Positions 18,286-26,504 of a stretch of 64,000 bases of DNA are shown here, piece after piece. This DNA comes from Shewanella fodinae (GTDB lineage Bacteria > Pseudomonadota > Gammaproteobacteria > Enterobacterales > Shewanellaceae). The notes below the pieces were generated by a model. It was not told the DNA's origin. It did not search any database and saw only the letters and a program-made list of their open reading frames with translations. How positions within the stretch are numbered: position 1 is the stretch's first letter; each line of letters begins with the position of its first letter. The stretch lies in assembly GCF_014651955.1 (NCBI RefSeq), contig NZ_BMXW01000016.1:21854-85853 (forward strand), given 5' to 3'. The translations under genes were made by a program, and so were the position numbers.

Positions 18286-18496
18286 GGTGATTTAGCTGCT
18301 TCTGCCTGAAAGTGTCGAAGTACTTCGGCCATTCCGTCGTAACCGATATTTCCTCTGTCCTCAAGCTGCATTTTGGCTCTACGGTGTTAAAAACAGGTTC
18401 AAAATGTTCATTTACTCTATGTAAACTGCGCTTTCTCACCTGTTTTTGCCTTGCATAACCTTCGTTCGTAAGATCTGAAACAGGTTCTAAAATCAT
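18278..18496 (-). CDS. 72-codon frame directly after the MobI-like gene, probably truncated
   Basis: ATG 18496 lies 2 bp after the MobI-like stop, so it would be translationally coupled. The product is basic (RQKQVRKRSLHRVNEHFEPV) and matches nothing I know. It ends exactly where the RND remnant begins, so the original gene was probably longer and was cut by the insertion of the foreign block. It could also be fortuitous. Confidence 0.35.
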   Translation of the reverse strand: MILEPVSDLTNEGYARQKQVRKRSLHRVNEHFEPVFNTVEPKCSLRTEEISVTTEWPKYFDTFRQKQLNHLC

Positions 18497-18498
18497 AA

Positions 18499-19092
18499 CT
18501 ATAAAGGATTATCCATCTTAAAATCACCGATATCGCCTGCCATTTGGAAGAGGTTAGTGTCATTCCACCTACATAGCTGGCGCATTCTCATCAGATTGGC
18601 ATTGGCTCTACGGATGATGGCAAAAGCTTCCTCTACTACGTCAATCACAGGTTTTTCCCAATCTTGTGCTCGGGTAAAAGTTGTCTTTGGGTAGCGATAA
18701 TTGCCTTCACGGGGAAGGTAATGGCTGATCACCTGAAATCCGTCAGAATTCTTTTTAGGCTTAAACTGGTTATAAACCCAGAACATTTCCAACTTCATCT
18801 CTCGCAATCTTACTCGGCAGCCAAAATGACCTGGATACCCTGGTGAGTATTTCCTTCTATGAGCTCGGTTGTGCTGCCAATACAGGTCGGCTATTCGCTG
18901 GGCAATATAGTAATAACGTAGCTGTTCCAGCTCGGTAGATTTATGTATGTAACGTAGATACATTTCTGACGTTGAAAGTGCATAAATTGTGGCTTCGTCA
19001 TGATCTATCTGTTTGTTTTCGCTTTTTAAAAAAGTGTTCCACGCTGTTATTTGCTTATCCAAGGTTGTAAACGGGGTTGAATTGTCACTCAT
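18499..19092 (-). CDS. MobI-like mobilization accessory protein (putative)
   Basis: 197 residues, without a signal peptide or membrane helix, rich in Tyr, Arg and Trp. Features that recall MobI of SXT/R391 and IncC elements are the AQRIADLYW segment, FGCRVRLREMKLEMFWVYN, a KTTFTRAQDWEKPVIDVVEEAFAIIRR block and the C-terminal RQLCRW. MobI assists oriT processing during conjugation and is encoded beside oriT. Here the 5' side of the gene is a 530-bp region packed with inverted repeats, which is consistent. The family call rests on remembered pattern only. Confidence 0.45.
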   Translation of the reverse strand: MSDNSTPFTTLDKQITAWNTFLKSENKQIDHDEATIYALSTSEMYLRYIHKSTELEQLRYYYIAQRIADLYWQHNRAHRRKYSPGYPGHFGCRVRLREMKLEMFWVYNQFKPKKNSDGFQVISHYLPREGNYRYPKTTFTRAQDWEKPVIDVVEEAFAIIRRANANLMRMRQLCRWNDTNLFQMAGDIGDFKMDNPL

Positions 19093-19101
19093 GATTAGGT
19101 C

Positions 19102-19384
19102 CTCTGTACGTTGACTACAGAGTCAGTCTATTGTCTCATGATCTAATTCATCGCCTGCCTTCGTGCCCTTTTGGGGCACACGGGTCTTTTGTTGTGACGC
19201 CTTAGCCAAAAGACCTAGCCAATTCCTATCCAGATAATTATCTGATGGGGGACCTAGACTGGTTTATTCCATACAAGCGACATCGTCTTCAAAAGACCTG
19301 AGCTAAATGATTCATTTTTAATGGGGGACATGGCGTTAAGAGGTGTAAATCACTAGGTCTCTAAACTTTCACATGTGAAAGTTT
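19102..19384. other. Palindrome-dense intergenic region, candidate oriT
   Basis: No gene is present between 19093 and 19621. In 280 bp I find: CTCTGTA/TACAGAG (19102-19122); GTGCCC/GGGCAC (19163-19179); GGTCTTTTG/CAAAAGACC (19183-19215) with a second CAAAAGACC at 19290; a 14-bp palindrome at 19231-19244; ATGGGGGAC repeated at 19245 and 19321; GACCTAG at 19213 and 19251 with its inverse at 19353; and a perfect 22-bp palindrome at 19363-19384. This density is typical of transfer origins or multi-operator control regions. It lies just upstream of the MobI-like gene. Confidence 0.5.
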
Positions 19385-19621
19385 TCTCTGAGTATTCACT
19401 GGCGCACAAATTGATACGGTAATGTCGGCCAACTCATCAGTGGCTTAGATTTTTGCTCTTCAGTGGCTGTTTTTAATCTACATGTTGAATAAATGTCATT
19501 AAATATCAGCATCTTGAAGTTTATTATTGAAGTTCCAAAAAAGGGCAGTTCCAGCGGTCTGCTTAGTTTGTCTTTTTCGAGATGATTGCTCCTGCAAGTT
19601 AGATAATAAACAGGAGTCATC

Positions 19622-19822
19622 ATGACGGGTAATAACCAACCTAAACAAGAAGAACGGTTACTGACTTATGCTGAAGTGTGTGACGTTTTGCAAACGTCAC
19701 AAGCCACACTTCGCCGTTACGTGCGCGATGGACGTTTTCCTCCTCCAATAAAACCCAATCCCAATGGTCGTACTGTTCGCTTTCGGTACAGCGACATCAC
19801 AGCTTGGTTGAGTGATTTGTGA
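19622..19822 (+). CDS. AlpA-family helix-turn-helix regulator
   Basis: 66 residues with a MerR-like winged helix-turn-helix (LTYAEVCDVLQTSQATLRRYV, then FRYSDITAWL), as in AlpA/excisionase regulators of P4-like satellites and integrative elements. An AGGAG site precedes the ATG. It is followed after 12 bp by the DUF927 gene and probably regulates that module and/or excision. The upstream palindromes (for example 19363-19384) are candidate operators. Confidence 0.85.
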   Translation: MTGNNQPKQEERLLTYAEVCDVLQTSQATLRRYVRDGRFPPPIKPNPNGRTVRFRYSDITAWLSDL

Positions 19823-19834
19823 TGGGGGTTAGTG

Positions 19835-21511
19835 ATGCAATATAAGTTGCAGGATGATGGGCTCTATTGCTTGTCCTCTGATCGGTGGCTGCGAATAGGT
19901 GGTTGGATTCAGGTGTTGGCTCGCACTCGTTTAACTGACAAACGACATGGGCATGGAGCGCTGCTAGAGTGGCAAAATTTTGATGGGGTTAGGTTACGTG
20001 AAGTTGTGTATGCCAGAGACCTGAATAGTGATAATGCACGTCAGATCAGGGATATGCTGGTCGATACTGGGTATCCCTTAACTCCTGGCCAGTCAAGTTG
20101 GAGTAGGCTTCAACATTATCTAATAGAGCAGATGGCTCTTGCTGCTCCGGCGACAGTGGTTAATCGAACAGGCTGGCATGGTTCAGTGTTTGCAACCAGT
20201 AACTGGACTATCGGTTCAGCTGACGAACCGCACCATTTCGTAGGTCAGCTATCTGGTTCTACAACGTTAGAGGAATCCGGAAGTCTCAGCGATTGGCAGA
20301 CTTATGTCGGTCAGCTATGCCGAGGCAACCCGTTAGCAATATTCAGTATTGGAACGGCGCTGGCTGCCCCACTAATCGCATCTTCTGGTATGGAAAATGG
20401 CGCCATTCATCTGGTTGGGGCATCGTCGACTGGGAAAACGACCTTGTTGCAATTGGCGGCCAGCGTCTATGGGAGCAACCGCTATGTCCGCAGTTGGATT
20501 TCGACCAGTAACGGACTAGCGGCAGTATCTTCAGAGCATAACGACATGTTGTTGCCGTTGGACGAAATCGGAATGGCACGCCCGGAAGACATCGATACAG
20601 CCATTTATCAGATCATGAACGGCTCTGGGAAGCTACGCGCCAACGTTTCCGGCGAGCTGGCCATGACTTCTCATTGGCGAACGCTGGTGTTAAGTAGTGG
20701 AGAAGTCTGGATTGCAGAGCTACTTCAGCAGATCGGTAAACCGTTACGCGCTGGCCAGCAGATACGCCTGGTGGAGCTCCCTGTGTTTGGGACCTACGGT
20801 GCGTTCGACGAATTGCATGGTCACAAGCATTCTCAGCAATTTGTGGACGAGCTTAAATCGTCTTGTCAGCACTACCATGGCACCGTAATTCGCGAGTGGA
20901 TTTCGTTACTGACCGAGCGTCATGACGAGCTGAATAGCTACCTGAGTCACGAAATTGGTCGCCTAAGCGGTATTTGGATAAGCGACCAGATGGCATCGCA
21001 GGTGCAACGAGTCATCAGGCGGTTTGCCCTCATCGGGGCGGCACTTTGTCTCGGTAGTTGGAATTTTATTCTCCCTTGGAGCGAGGAAGAGTCCTTGGCA
21101 GCCGTCCACCGAACCTTGAAGGCTTGGCTGGACAATCGAGGCCACTCCAGAAATTCCGAGGAATTCCGGCTTCTCAAAGCGCTGGAACGAGCAATGAAAG
21201 TCTGGGAGCGCAGTCTCAGTGATATTGAGCAAGCGAGAGGTCATGGGGTCGCTGGTTTTCGACGCTCGCACGAGGGATGTGAGTTGTGGTTGATTTATAA
21301 ATCGCACTTCCTGAAGCGGCTCGGACTGCCGACCCATTACATGAGGGAAGTGGAGGTGCTGTTACAACGCAATTGCTTGGTAACGAATGAGCGCTCTAGG
21401 GGAACCTATAAGACGCGGATTAATGGTGAGTTTCAACGTTTTTTTGCGCTCAAACCTGACCAAGTTAGGCGCCATCTTGAAGATTTAGAGAGGGTTGAAC
21501 ATGACGACTAG
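19835..21511 (+). CDS. DUF927 domain P-loop protein (replication/helicase-like)
   Basis: About 558 residues. A Walker A motif (GASSTGKTTLL) near residue 200 and a Walker B-like LLPLDEIG follow a beta-rich N-terminal region (WLRIGGWIQVLARTR...). This is the DUF927 layout found in phage satellites and integrative elements, where it is thought to act as a replication ATPase, often with a primase. No primase domain is visible here. Start ATG 19835 follows a GGGGG tract; GTG 19832 is an alternative. It is co-oriented with AlpA upstream and an excisionase-like gene downstream, suggesting that the island has a conditional replication module. Confidence 0.75.
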   Translation: MQYKLQDDGLYCLSSDRWLRIGGWIQVLARTRLTDKRHGHGALLEWQNFDGVRLREVVYARDLNSDNARQIRDMLVDTGYPLTPGQSSWSRLQHYLIEQMALAAPATVVNRTGWHGSVFATSNWTIGSADEPHHFVGQLSGSTTLEESGSLSDWQTYVGQLCRGNPLAIFSIGTALAAPLIASSGMENGAIHLVGASSTGKTTLLQLAASVYGSNRYVRSWISTSNGLAAVSSEHNDMLLPLDEIGMARPEDIDTAIYQIMNGSGKLRANVSGELAMTSHWRTLVLSSGEVWIAELLQQIGKPLRAGQQIRLVELPVFGTYGAFDELHGHKHSQQFVDELKSSCQHYHGTVIREWISLLTERHDELNSYLSHEIGRLSGIWISDQMASQVQRVIRRFALIGAALCLGSWNFILPWSEEESLAAVHRTLKAWLDNRGHSRNSEEFRLLKALERAMKVWERSLSDIEQARGHGVAGFRRSHEGCELWLIYKSHFLKRLGLPTHYMREVEVLLQRNCLVTNERSRGTYKTRINGEFQRFFALKPDQVRRHLEDLERVEHDD

Positions 21512-21570
21512 CTCAGTGTTCCCACTTTCCCACATTTCCCTGTTCGATTTTGAGGTAAAGGAGTATCAAC

Positions 21571-21915
21571 ATGACTGAAAAAGAGATGCTTCAGCGCATG
21601 CTGATGGATATGTCATTGCTTAAAAAACTGATTACCGATCATATCAAAAACGAGCAACGTCCTGACACAACAAAGGAAATCCTGACAGTTGAGGAATGTG
21701 CTGAGCTGACAGGGTTAAAGAAAAGCACTTTGTACCGGTTGACTCACGAACGCAAGATCCCATTTTTCAAACCTAATGGCAATCGGGTGTTCTTCAGGCG
21801 AGCAGATATCTTGGCTTGGCTGCAGAGTAATCGTGTGGCGTCTTCTGATGAGATTGATAAAGCCGCTGCTGATCATCTAGTTGCTAACCGAAAATTGTAT
21901 GGCCGGAGATACTAA
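21571..21915 (+). CDS. Excisionase-like helix-turn-helix DNA-binding protein
   Basis: 114 residues. The N-terminal helix (residues 1-25) is followed by an HTH_17-type winged helix (LTVEECAELTGLKKSTLYRLTHERKIPFF, then RRADILAWLQSN). This fold occurs in recombination directionality factors and small regulators. A good ribosome site (AAAGGAG) lies upstream. It ends the AlpA-DUF927 run and converges on the helicase gene. It is a candidate Xis for the island integrase, although it is about 5 kb from that gene. Confidence 0.8.
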   Translation: MTEKEMLQRMLMDMSLLKKLITDHIKNEQRPDTTKEILTVEECAELTGLKKSTLYRLTHERKIPFFKPNGNRVFFRRADILAWLQSNRVASSDEIDKAAADHLVANRKLYGRRY

Positions 21916-21958
21916 ATATTGCTTTAACTTTATGAAAGTAAAAATTCGTAGAATTGGG

Positions 21959-21996
21959 CGTTACATGTCACGACTATGCTATCGTGACATGTAACG
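21959..21996. repeat. 15-bp perfect inverted repeat between convergent genes
   Basis: CGTTACATGTCACGA at 21959-21973 and its exact complement at 21982-21996 flank an 8-bp loop. It lies between the excisionase-like gene and the helicase gene. It could be a terminator without a strong T tract or a protein-binding palindrome. Confidence 0.6.
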
Positions 21997-22007
21997 ATAT
22001 GATGTTT

Positions 22008-23963
22008 TTACGGGGATGGTATCGCCTCAACTTCTTTGCCAATAAACCAACCACTATTCTTTACTCTTTCTAGGGCTGCTGTTGGATCTGATGACCAAAG
22101 CACAAGAGCGAGAGACTCTTCAGCTCTACTGCATGTTACGTAAAGTAAACGTAGTGTTCGATCAATGGTTGTTTCTTTGCCTTTATTTATGTTTTCGCTG
22201 TCGCTTTTGCTTAGATTAACACCACCAAAAATCTTGTCGTAACAAAAAAGGTTGCCACCAGCCAACTTATCATCCATGACAACCATCACATGTGGAAATT
22301 CTGAACCTTTTACTACTTGGTGAGTAGCTAAAACTGAATTGCCAGATAGATAGTTGCAGTATTTTTTTAATTGATTCCAAGGGGCTGAAAATAGTGCACA
22401 CAATCCGCGACGCAACCTATCTTGTTTGGATTCTTCTTCACCTCTCGCTGGCACAGAAGGTGGAGGTGATTTGTCTGCATACCCAACAGCTAAGCGAGTA
22501 TCAACGTTAAACAATTTGGCACTCAAGATTGGTTCGAGCACCTCTCCCACGGTCGCAAGAGGACTTGCACAAGCTGCGGCGAAAGTTTCAATTGCTCTAA
22601 GTATTTCTTCAACACGCTTTGCTCGCTCTACTGTATCTTCCGGTATCCCATCAAGACAGTCATAGCGCCTAAAAACCTCAGTGACTTTAAACTCATCAAT
22701 TGTCCCATTGGGATTGATACACCCCTCTAAATCGATAATTTCGTTCAATAAGGCTTGCACAATAGCCGGACCTTTATTCTCTCCACTGCCACTGGGTGCT
22801 GCCGCATTTGGATCTAGTAGAACCATTGCATTAAATATATCAAGAAAAGATCCACGCGTAGCAACAAGCTTATGCTCAAGTGCGAGCAGTTGAAATTCTC
22901 CTTTTGACCAAGCCTCAACGCCACTTGCGCTACACATCTGATCTGCACACCAACGTTCACCGATAGCTTTATCTTCTGGAGATATCTTTGTATCACCTAT
23001 ATAAATTCGTACAAAACCGCCAGCTTTCTCGGTTCTTGAATGCTGCCTTATTCCATTAGCAGGTTGGGTTCGTCCTTCTAGCTTCGCTTCCCAAATTGTA
23101 TTAATTAGGTCAACAATTCTGCGTTGGCTACGATGATTCATTTTCAGCTCTGGCATCGCCCAGCTATCAGGAACTAAACTCGGAAGATCGGCATGCCCAT
23201 CCATATATATTCGCTGTCGGTGATCTCCTAGAAGTCCTATAGTTAGACCACTTCCTCTCGGTTCTGCAATAGTCAATAAGGCATCCAGCATACCTTTCAT
23301 TGTGTCCTGAGATTCATCAATCAGCACAATTGGATGTTGATCTTTTAGGATCCTCGTTAAGGTTGGTCGGTTTTTTAAAAGCCATGCTGTTACGTCAAGC
23401 ACATGATTGTGGGCAAGCGCTCCTGGACCATATGTCATACGATCCGGGTGGTAGATAAATAGGTCTGTGTTTCTAAATCCCTCGATATCTTCTCTTATCT
23501 CATCCAAATCCCGTTGTTTAGCAGGAGTGATGCCCTTTGGTTTTGCAAGTGCTTCCTCAGTTTCCTTTTCAAGCTGAGCTTCTTTGATTGCAATAAGAGC
23601 CGCCTTGATATCATCGTTGAATCCACTAATGAGCTCCCAGCAAAATGCGTGTATCGTAGATACCTTTACGAGGTCATTCTCCCCTAGGCGCCCGTTAATG
23701 ACCCCAACCGCGTTTTTCGTGTATGTGATCACTCGAATTGAACGCCCATACAAACGCAAGTTTCTTGCAAGGAGCTCCCCTTTTTCGTGTTTTACGACAC
23801 CAGTAATCCGCCGCAAGACCTCTACGAGAGTTCTCGTCTTCCCAGAACCAGCTCCAGCGAAAAGAAAGTAGCTGCGAGGAGGAACTTCAGTAAGGTAGCC
23901 GCAAATTTCTTCGACTACTCCCGCATCTCTGTCGTTGTCAGTGATGATACTTTGTTTGCTCAT
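22008..23963 (-). CDS. UvrD/Rep-like superfamily 1 helicase, Gabija GajB-like (long form)
   Basis: 651 residues with the SF1A helicase motifs in order: Walker A AGAGSGKTRTL (about 37), motif Ia VITYTKNAV, Walker B VLIDESQDT (about 215), motif III GLLGDHRQRIY, motif IV LKMNHRSQR, motif V QVVKGSEFPHV and motif VI LLYVTCSRAEE. The start overlaps the OLD-nuclease stop by 4 bp (ATGA), so the pair is translated together. OLD nuclease plus UvrD helicase is the class 2 OLD/Gabija anti-phage arrangement. GajB is usually about 490 residues, so this is a long variant. Expected role: sensing DNA ends during phage infection and activating the nuclease (family knowledge). Confidence 0.85.
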   Translation of the reverse strand: MSKQSIITDNDRDAGVVEEICGYLTEVPPRSYFLFAGAGSGKTRTLVEVLRRITGVVKHEKGELLARNLRLYGRSIRVITYTKNAVGVINGRLGENDLVKVSTIHAFCWELISGFNDDIKAALIAIKEAQLEKETEEALAKPKGITPAKQRDLDEIREDIEGFRNTDLFIYHPDRMTYGPGALAHNHVLDVTAWLLKNRPTLTRILKDQHPIVLIDESQDTMKGMLDALLTIAEPRGSGLTIGLLGDHRQRIYMDGHADLPSLVPDSWAMPELKMNHRSQRRIVDLINTIWEAKLEGRTQPANGIRQHSRTEKAGGFVRIYIGDTKISPEDKAIGERWCADQMCSASGVEAWSKGEFQLLALEHKLVATRGSFLDIFNAMVLLDPNAAAPSGSGENKGPAIVQALLNEIIDLEGCINPNGTIDEFKVTEVFRRYDCLDGIPEDTVERAKRVEEILRAIETFAAACASPLATVGEVLEPILSAKLFNVDTRLAVGYADKSPPPSVPARGEEESKQDRLRRGLCALFSAPWNQLKKYCNYLSGNSVLATHQVVKGSEFPHVMVVMDDKLAGGNLFCYDKIFGGVNLSKSDSENINKGKETTIDRTLRLLYVTCSRAEESLALVLWSSDPTAALERVKNSGWFIGKEVEAIPSP

Positions 23964-26266
23964 TCCATCACTCCGCTTGGTTCAAGTTGCTTATGCAACC
24001 AAGTTAATGCATTGGCAATGTACCCCGGACATTCAATATCCTCGCCTGAAGATACTAATTCAAAGATGCTGGCAGAGAAGTCGCCTTTATTAAAAGAGCT
24101 GTGCATCAGAGAGTGCAGTTCACTAAGTAGCTGTTGAAAATCTTCGGTTTCTACCGCCTTTTTTGCAACAGAGCCAAGAGCCCCTTTGGGAACTTCAATC
24201 TCTACTCCATTTTCATCGAATTTCTCATCCATCAACCCTTTGAACCAAGAGACATTCGTAAGAACCAGTGAATCCTCAAATGTGCTGGGCCAACAATTGT
24301 TAGCTTTGGCTATAGGTAACTGCCAAGCGAAATATACATGGCAATCTTCGATTTCATTCCATACCAACTGACCTTCAGTCGGGGTTTTGAAATCATCAAG
24401 TTTTTGCAGTTTCGGATGCCAGCCACGTAAGGTAGGGTTACCACACTGAAGTTCGGGTTGCCCGGTGTTTGCAACAGCGACTAGTTTCTTGGTCGGGTCA
24501 CCATTTTTCTTAGGCTTGCCTTCCTTTTCTTCGCAAGGATCGATATCTGTAATTATTACTGTAGGGATCCGGAGCTTTTCGATGAGAGGTTTGAGTCTAT
24601 GGGCATGGCTTCCACCTATATCGACAAAGGAAATGTAACGACTGTTCAGTTCATTGAAATAACGCTCTATGAAAAGTGGCACCAACATTCGCTCCGCGAC
24701 TCCTTCCACAAAAATAGCTGCGTTAGCAAACAAAAGGTCCGTATGTTGAACACGGAAGTAACGCTCAGCGAATTGGCGTGTTTTTTTATCATCACCAAAG
24801 ACTTCGGCTAGATTGACAACTTCTGTCGTCGGCATTGGAATCGTATCGCTCTTAGCCACACGGCGAACATATCTGAGCCGGTCAAAATTCTCCGAATGAG
24901 CTAGATGACTTGAATGAGTGCTTATGATCAATTGGCTATTTAGGCTTGAAGCTTCTTTCTCAGTCGGACTAATTAGTTTATGTGCTTTGCTTGGAAATAT
25001 ACGCTGCACCTGAACATGTAGGTGGGCTTCAGGCTCCTCAATCATTACTATGTGTACGGGGACAGGGGAGCCTTTTTCAGGCTTAAGTCGTGCAGATCTA
25101 AATGAAACTAGTTGGTAGCTGAGAGATTGGAGATTCTGGTAACCAAGTCCAATAGAATATTCTGGTAGGAGTTCTTCTATTGAATCCTTCTGCATACTGT
25201 ACTGGACCGCAGTACTGTGATCGAGAAGGTCAGCAGTTTGGATACGTGTACGAAAACGAATCTCTTGAGGGTCATGCAACCCTGGATAGCCAAGCTCTTG
25301 CACTTCCTGAACTGAATCGGCTATGGCTTCTTGAATCTTACTGTCTAACTCTTTCTGAGCAAGTGCCACTGCCTTAATAAGGTCTACACGCTGGCTATGT
25401 CCGGAGCTAGCAACGTTTAAGTGTTGTTGAGCAAACTTGATTAGCTGGTTTGAAAACATGCCAACTCGTTGAAGAGCGGATGATGGCCGCGACTCAGTTT
25501 CTTCACTTCCGAATCCACGCTGAGCTGCGATGAAATCAACACGAATCAATCTCGATAGATGCTTTCGGTCAATCGGACTTGTTTGGACATCAAGTGTCTG
25601 AGTTTCATAGGATACCAGTCCTGTAATCGGGTTGTTATCGGTATCTAATTTGTATGCACGAACGCGCCCAAGCTTCAATGGCTCACGCAGAAAAAAATCA
25701 AGTAGGTCTATGGGCCACGCTAATGAATCTTGTCCCATATCTTTAACTGGTGAACGTGCAGAGCAGTAAGTCCATGCTAATTGCTTGAGCTCTTCAATAT
25801 TGGTGACCGGCTCCAGTCGAAGGCGAATACCAACAGCGCCACCTTTCCAGCTAAATTTGGATAGAAATGGAGCAACATAGTGATACATTCCGACATCTGC
25901 ATCAAACCAGAGGTCCAATACTGGCATGGTTTCTAGCAGTATCTGGAGTTGCTCTTTCCACTTTTCTTCTGGTTCGGTAACAGTTAAAGGGTCTTCAGTC
26001 AGTTCTTCCCAAACTTTGCCAAGGGCTCGCAGCTTTGACCATTTGGAAATACTGATGTCGAAAGCACTAAAGGGAGACCCATCAGCAAGGAAATGTCGTA
26101 GCGCCGCAAGAATAGATGTTTTTCCACTATTATTGGCGCCAACCAAAATTGTGGTTTTTTCATCAATGTTCAGCTGCACTTTTCCTAGCCGACGGAAATT
26201 ACTAAGTTCGACAAATCGAAGCTTAATACCTTTGGATACTTCGGTCTCAGGGGGGATGTCTGGCAT
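23960..26266 (-). CDS. OLD-family ATPase/TOPRIM nuclease, Gabija GajA-like (long form)
   Basis: 768 residues. The N-terminal ABC/SMC-type ATPase has Walker A LVGANNSGKTSIL near residue 43, Walker B IVMIEEPEAHLH and the H-loop LIISTHSSHL. The C-terminal TOPRIM domain has the catalytic Glu in AIFVEGVAERMLVP and the acidic DxD in VIITDIDP. This is the OLD nuclease architecture of GajA, which cuts DNA when nucleotide levels fall. GajA is normally about 580 residues, so this is longer, with extra sequence in the ATPase part and after TOPRIM. Start ATG 26266 has GGAGG at good spacing. It is the first gene of a two-gene operon. Confidence 0.88.
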   Translation of the reverse strand: MPDIPPETEVSKGIKLRFVELSNFRRLGKVQLNIDEKTTILVGANNSGKTSILAALRHFLADGSPFSAFDISISKWSKLRALGKVWEELTEDPLTVTEPEEKWKEQLQILLETMPVLDLWFDADVGMYHYVAPFLSKFSWKGGAVGIRLRLEPVTNIEELKQLAWTYCSARSPVKDMGQDSLAWPIDLLDFFLREPLKLGRVRAYKLDTDNNPITGLVSYETQTLDVQTSPIDRKHLSRLIRVDFIAAQRGFGSEETESRPSSALQRVGMFSNQLIKFAQQHLNVASSGHSQRVDLIKAVALAQKELDSKIQEAIADSVQEVQELGYPGLHDPQEIRFRTRIQTADLLDHSTAVQYSMQKDSIEELLPEYSIGLGYQNLQSLSYQLVSFRSARLKPEKGSPVPVHIVMIEEPEAHLHVQVQRIFPSKAHKLISPTEKEASSLNSQLIISTHSSHLAHSENFDRLRYVRRVAKSDTIPMPTTEVVNLAEVFGDDKKTRQFAERYFRVQHTDLLFANAAIFVEGVAERMLVPLFIERYFNELNSRYISFVDIGGSHAHRLKPLIEKLRIPTVIITDIDPCEEKEGKPKKNGDPTKKLVAVANTGQPELQCGNPTLRGWHPKLQKLDDFKTPTEGQLVWNEIEDCHVYFAWQLPIAKANNCWPSTFEDSLVLTNVSWFKGLMDEKFDENGVEIEVPKGALGSVAKKAVETEDFQQLLSELHSLMHSSFNKGDFSASIFELVSSGEDIECPGYIANALTWLHKQLEPSGVME

Positions 26267-26504
26267 TGATACGCCTCCATGCGAATGTTATAAAATTATG
26301 AGATTAAAAGACTTCATTGGTGAAGTGTTCTGTTGCACTTCAGTATAATAAGTTACTTTTATATATATCGATGTGCATTTAGTCACCCAAATAACAGGCC
26401 TATGCTTAAAGTAATCGTATTGTTTTGACATATGAGCTTTGGACTACTATTCCTTATTGTGTCATTTGACACCAACAACACATCAATAGCTAGGGAAGGT
26501 AAAA

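Noticed and set aside
19396..19623. A 75-codon minus frame upstream of the AlpA-type gene
   Set aside because: It overlaps the control region of the AlpA gene, has no ribosome site and shows no family features.
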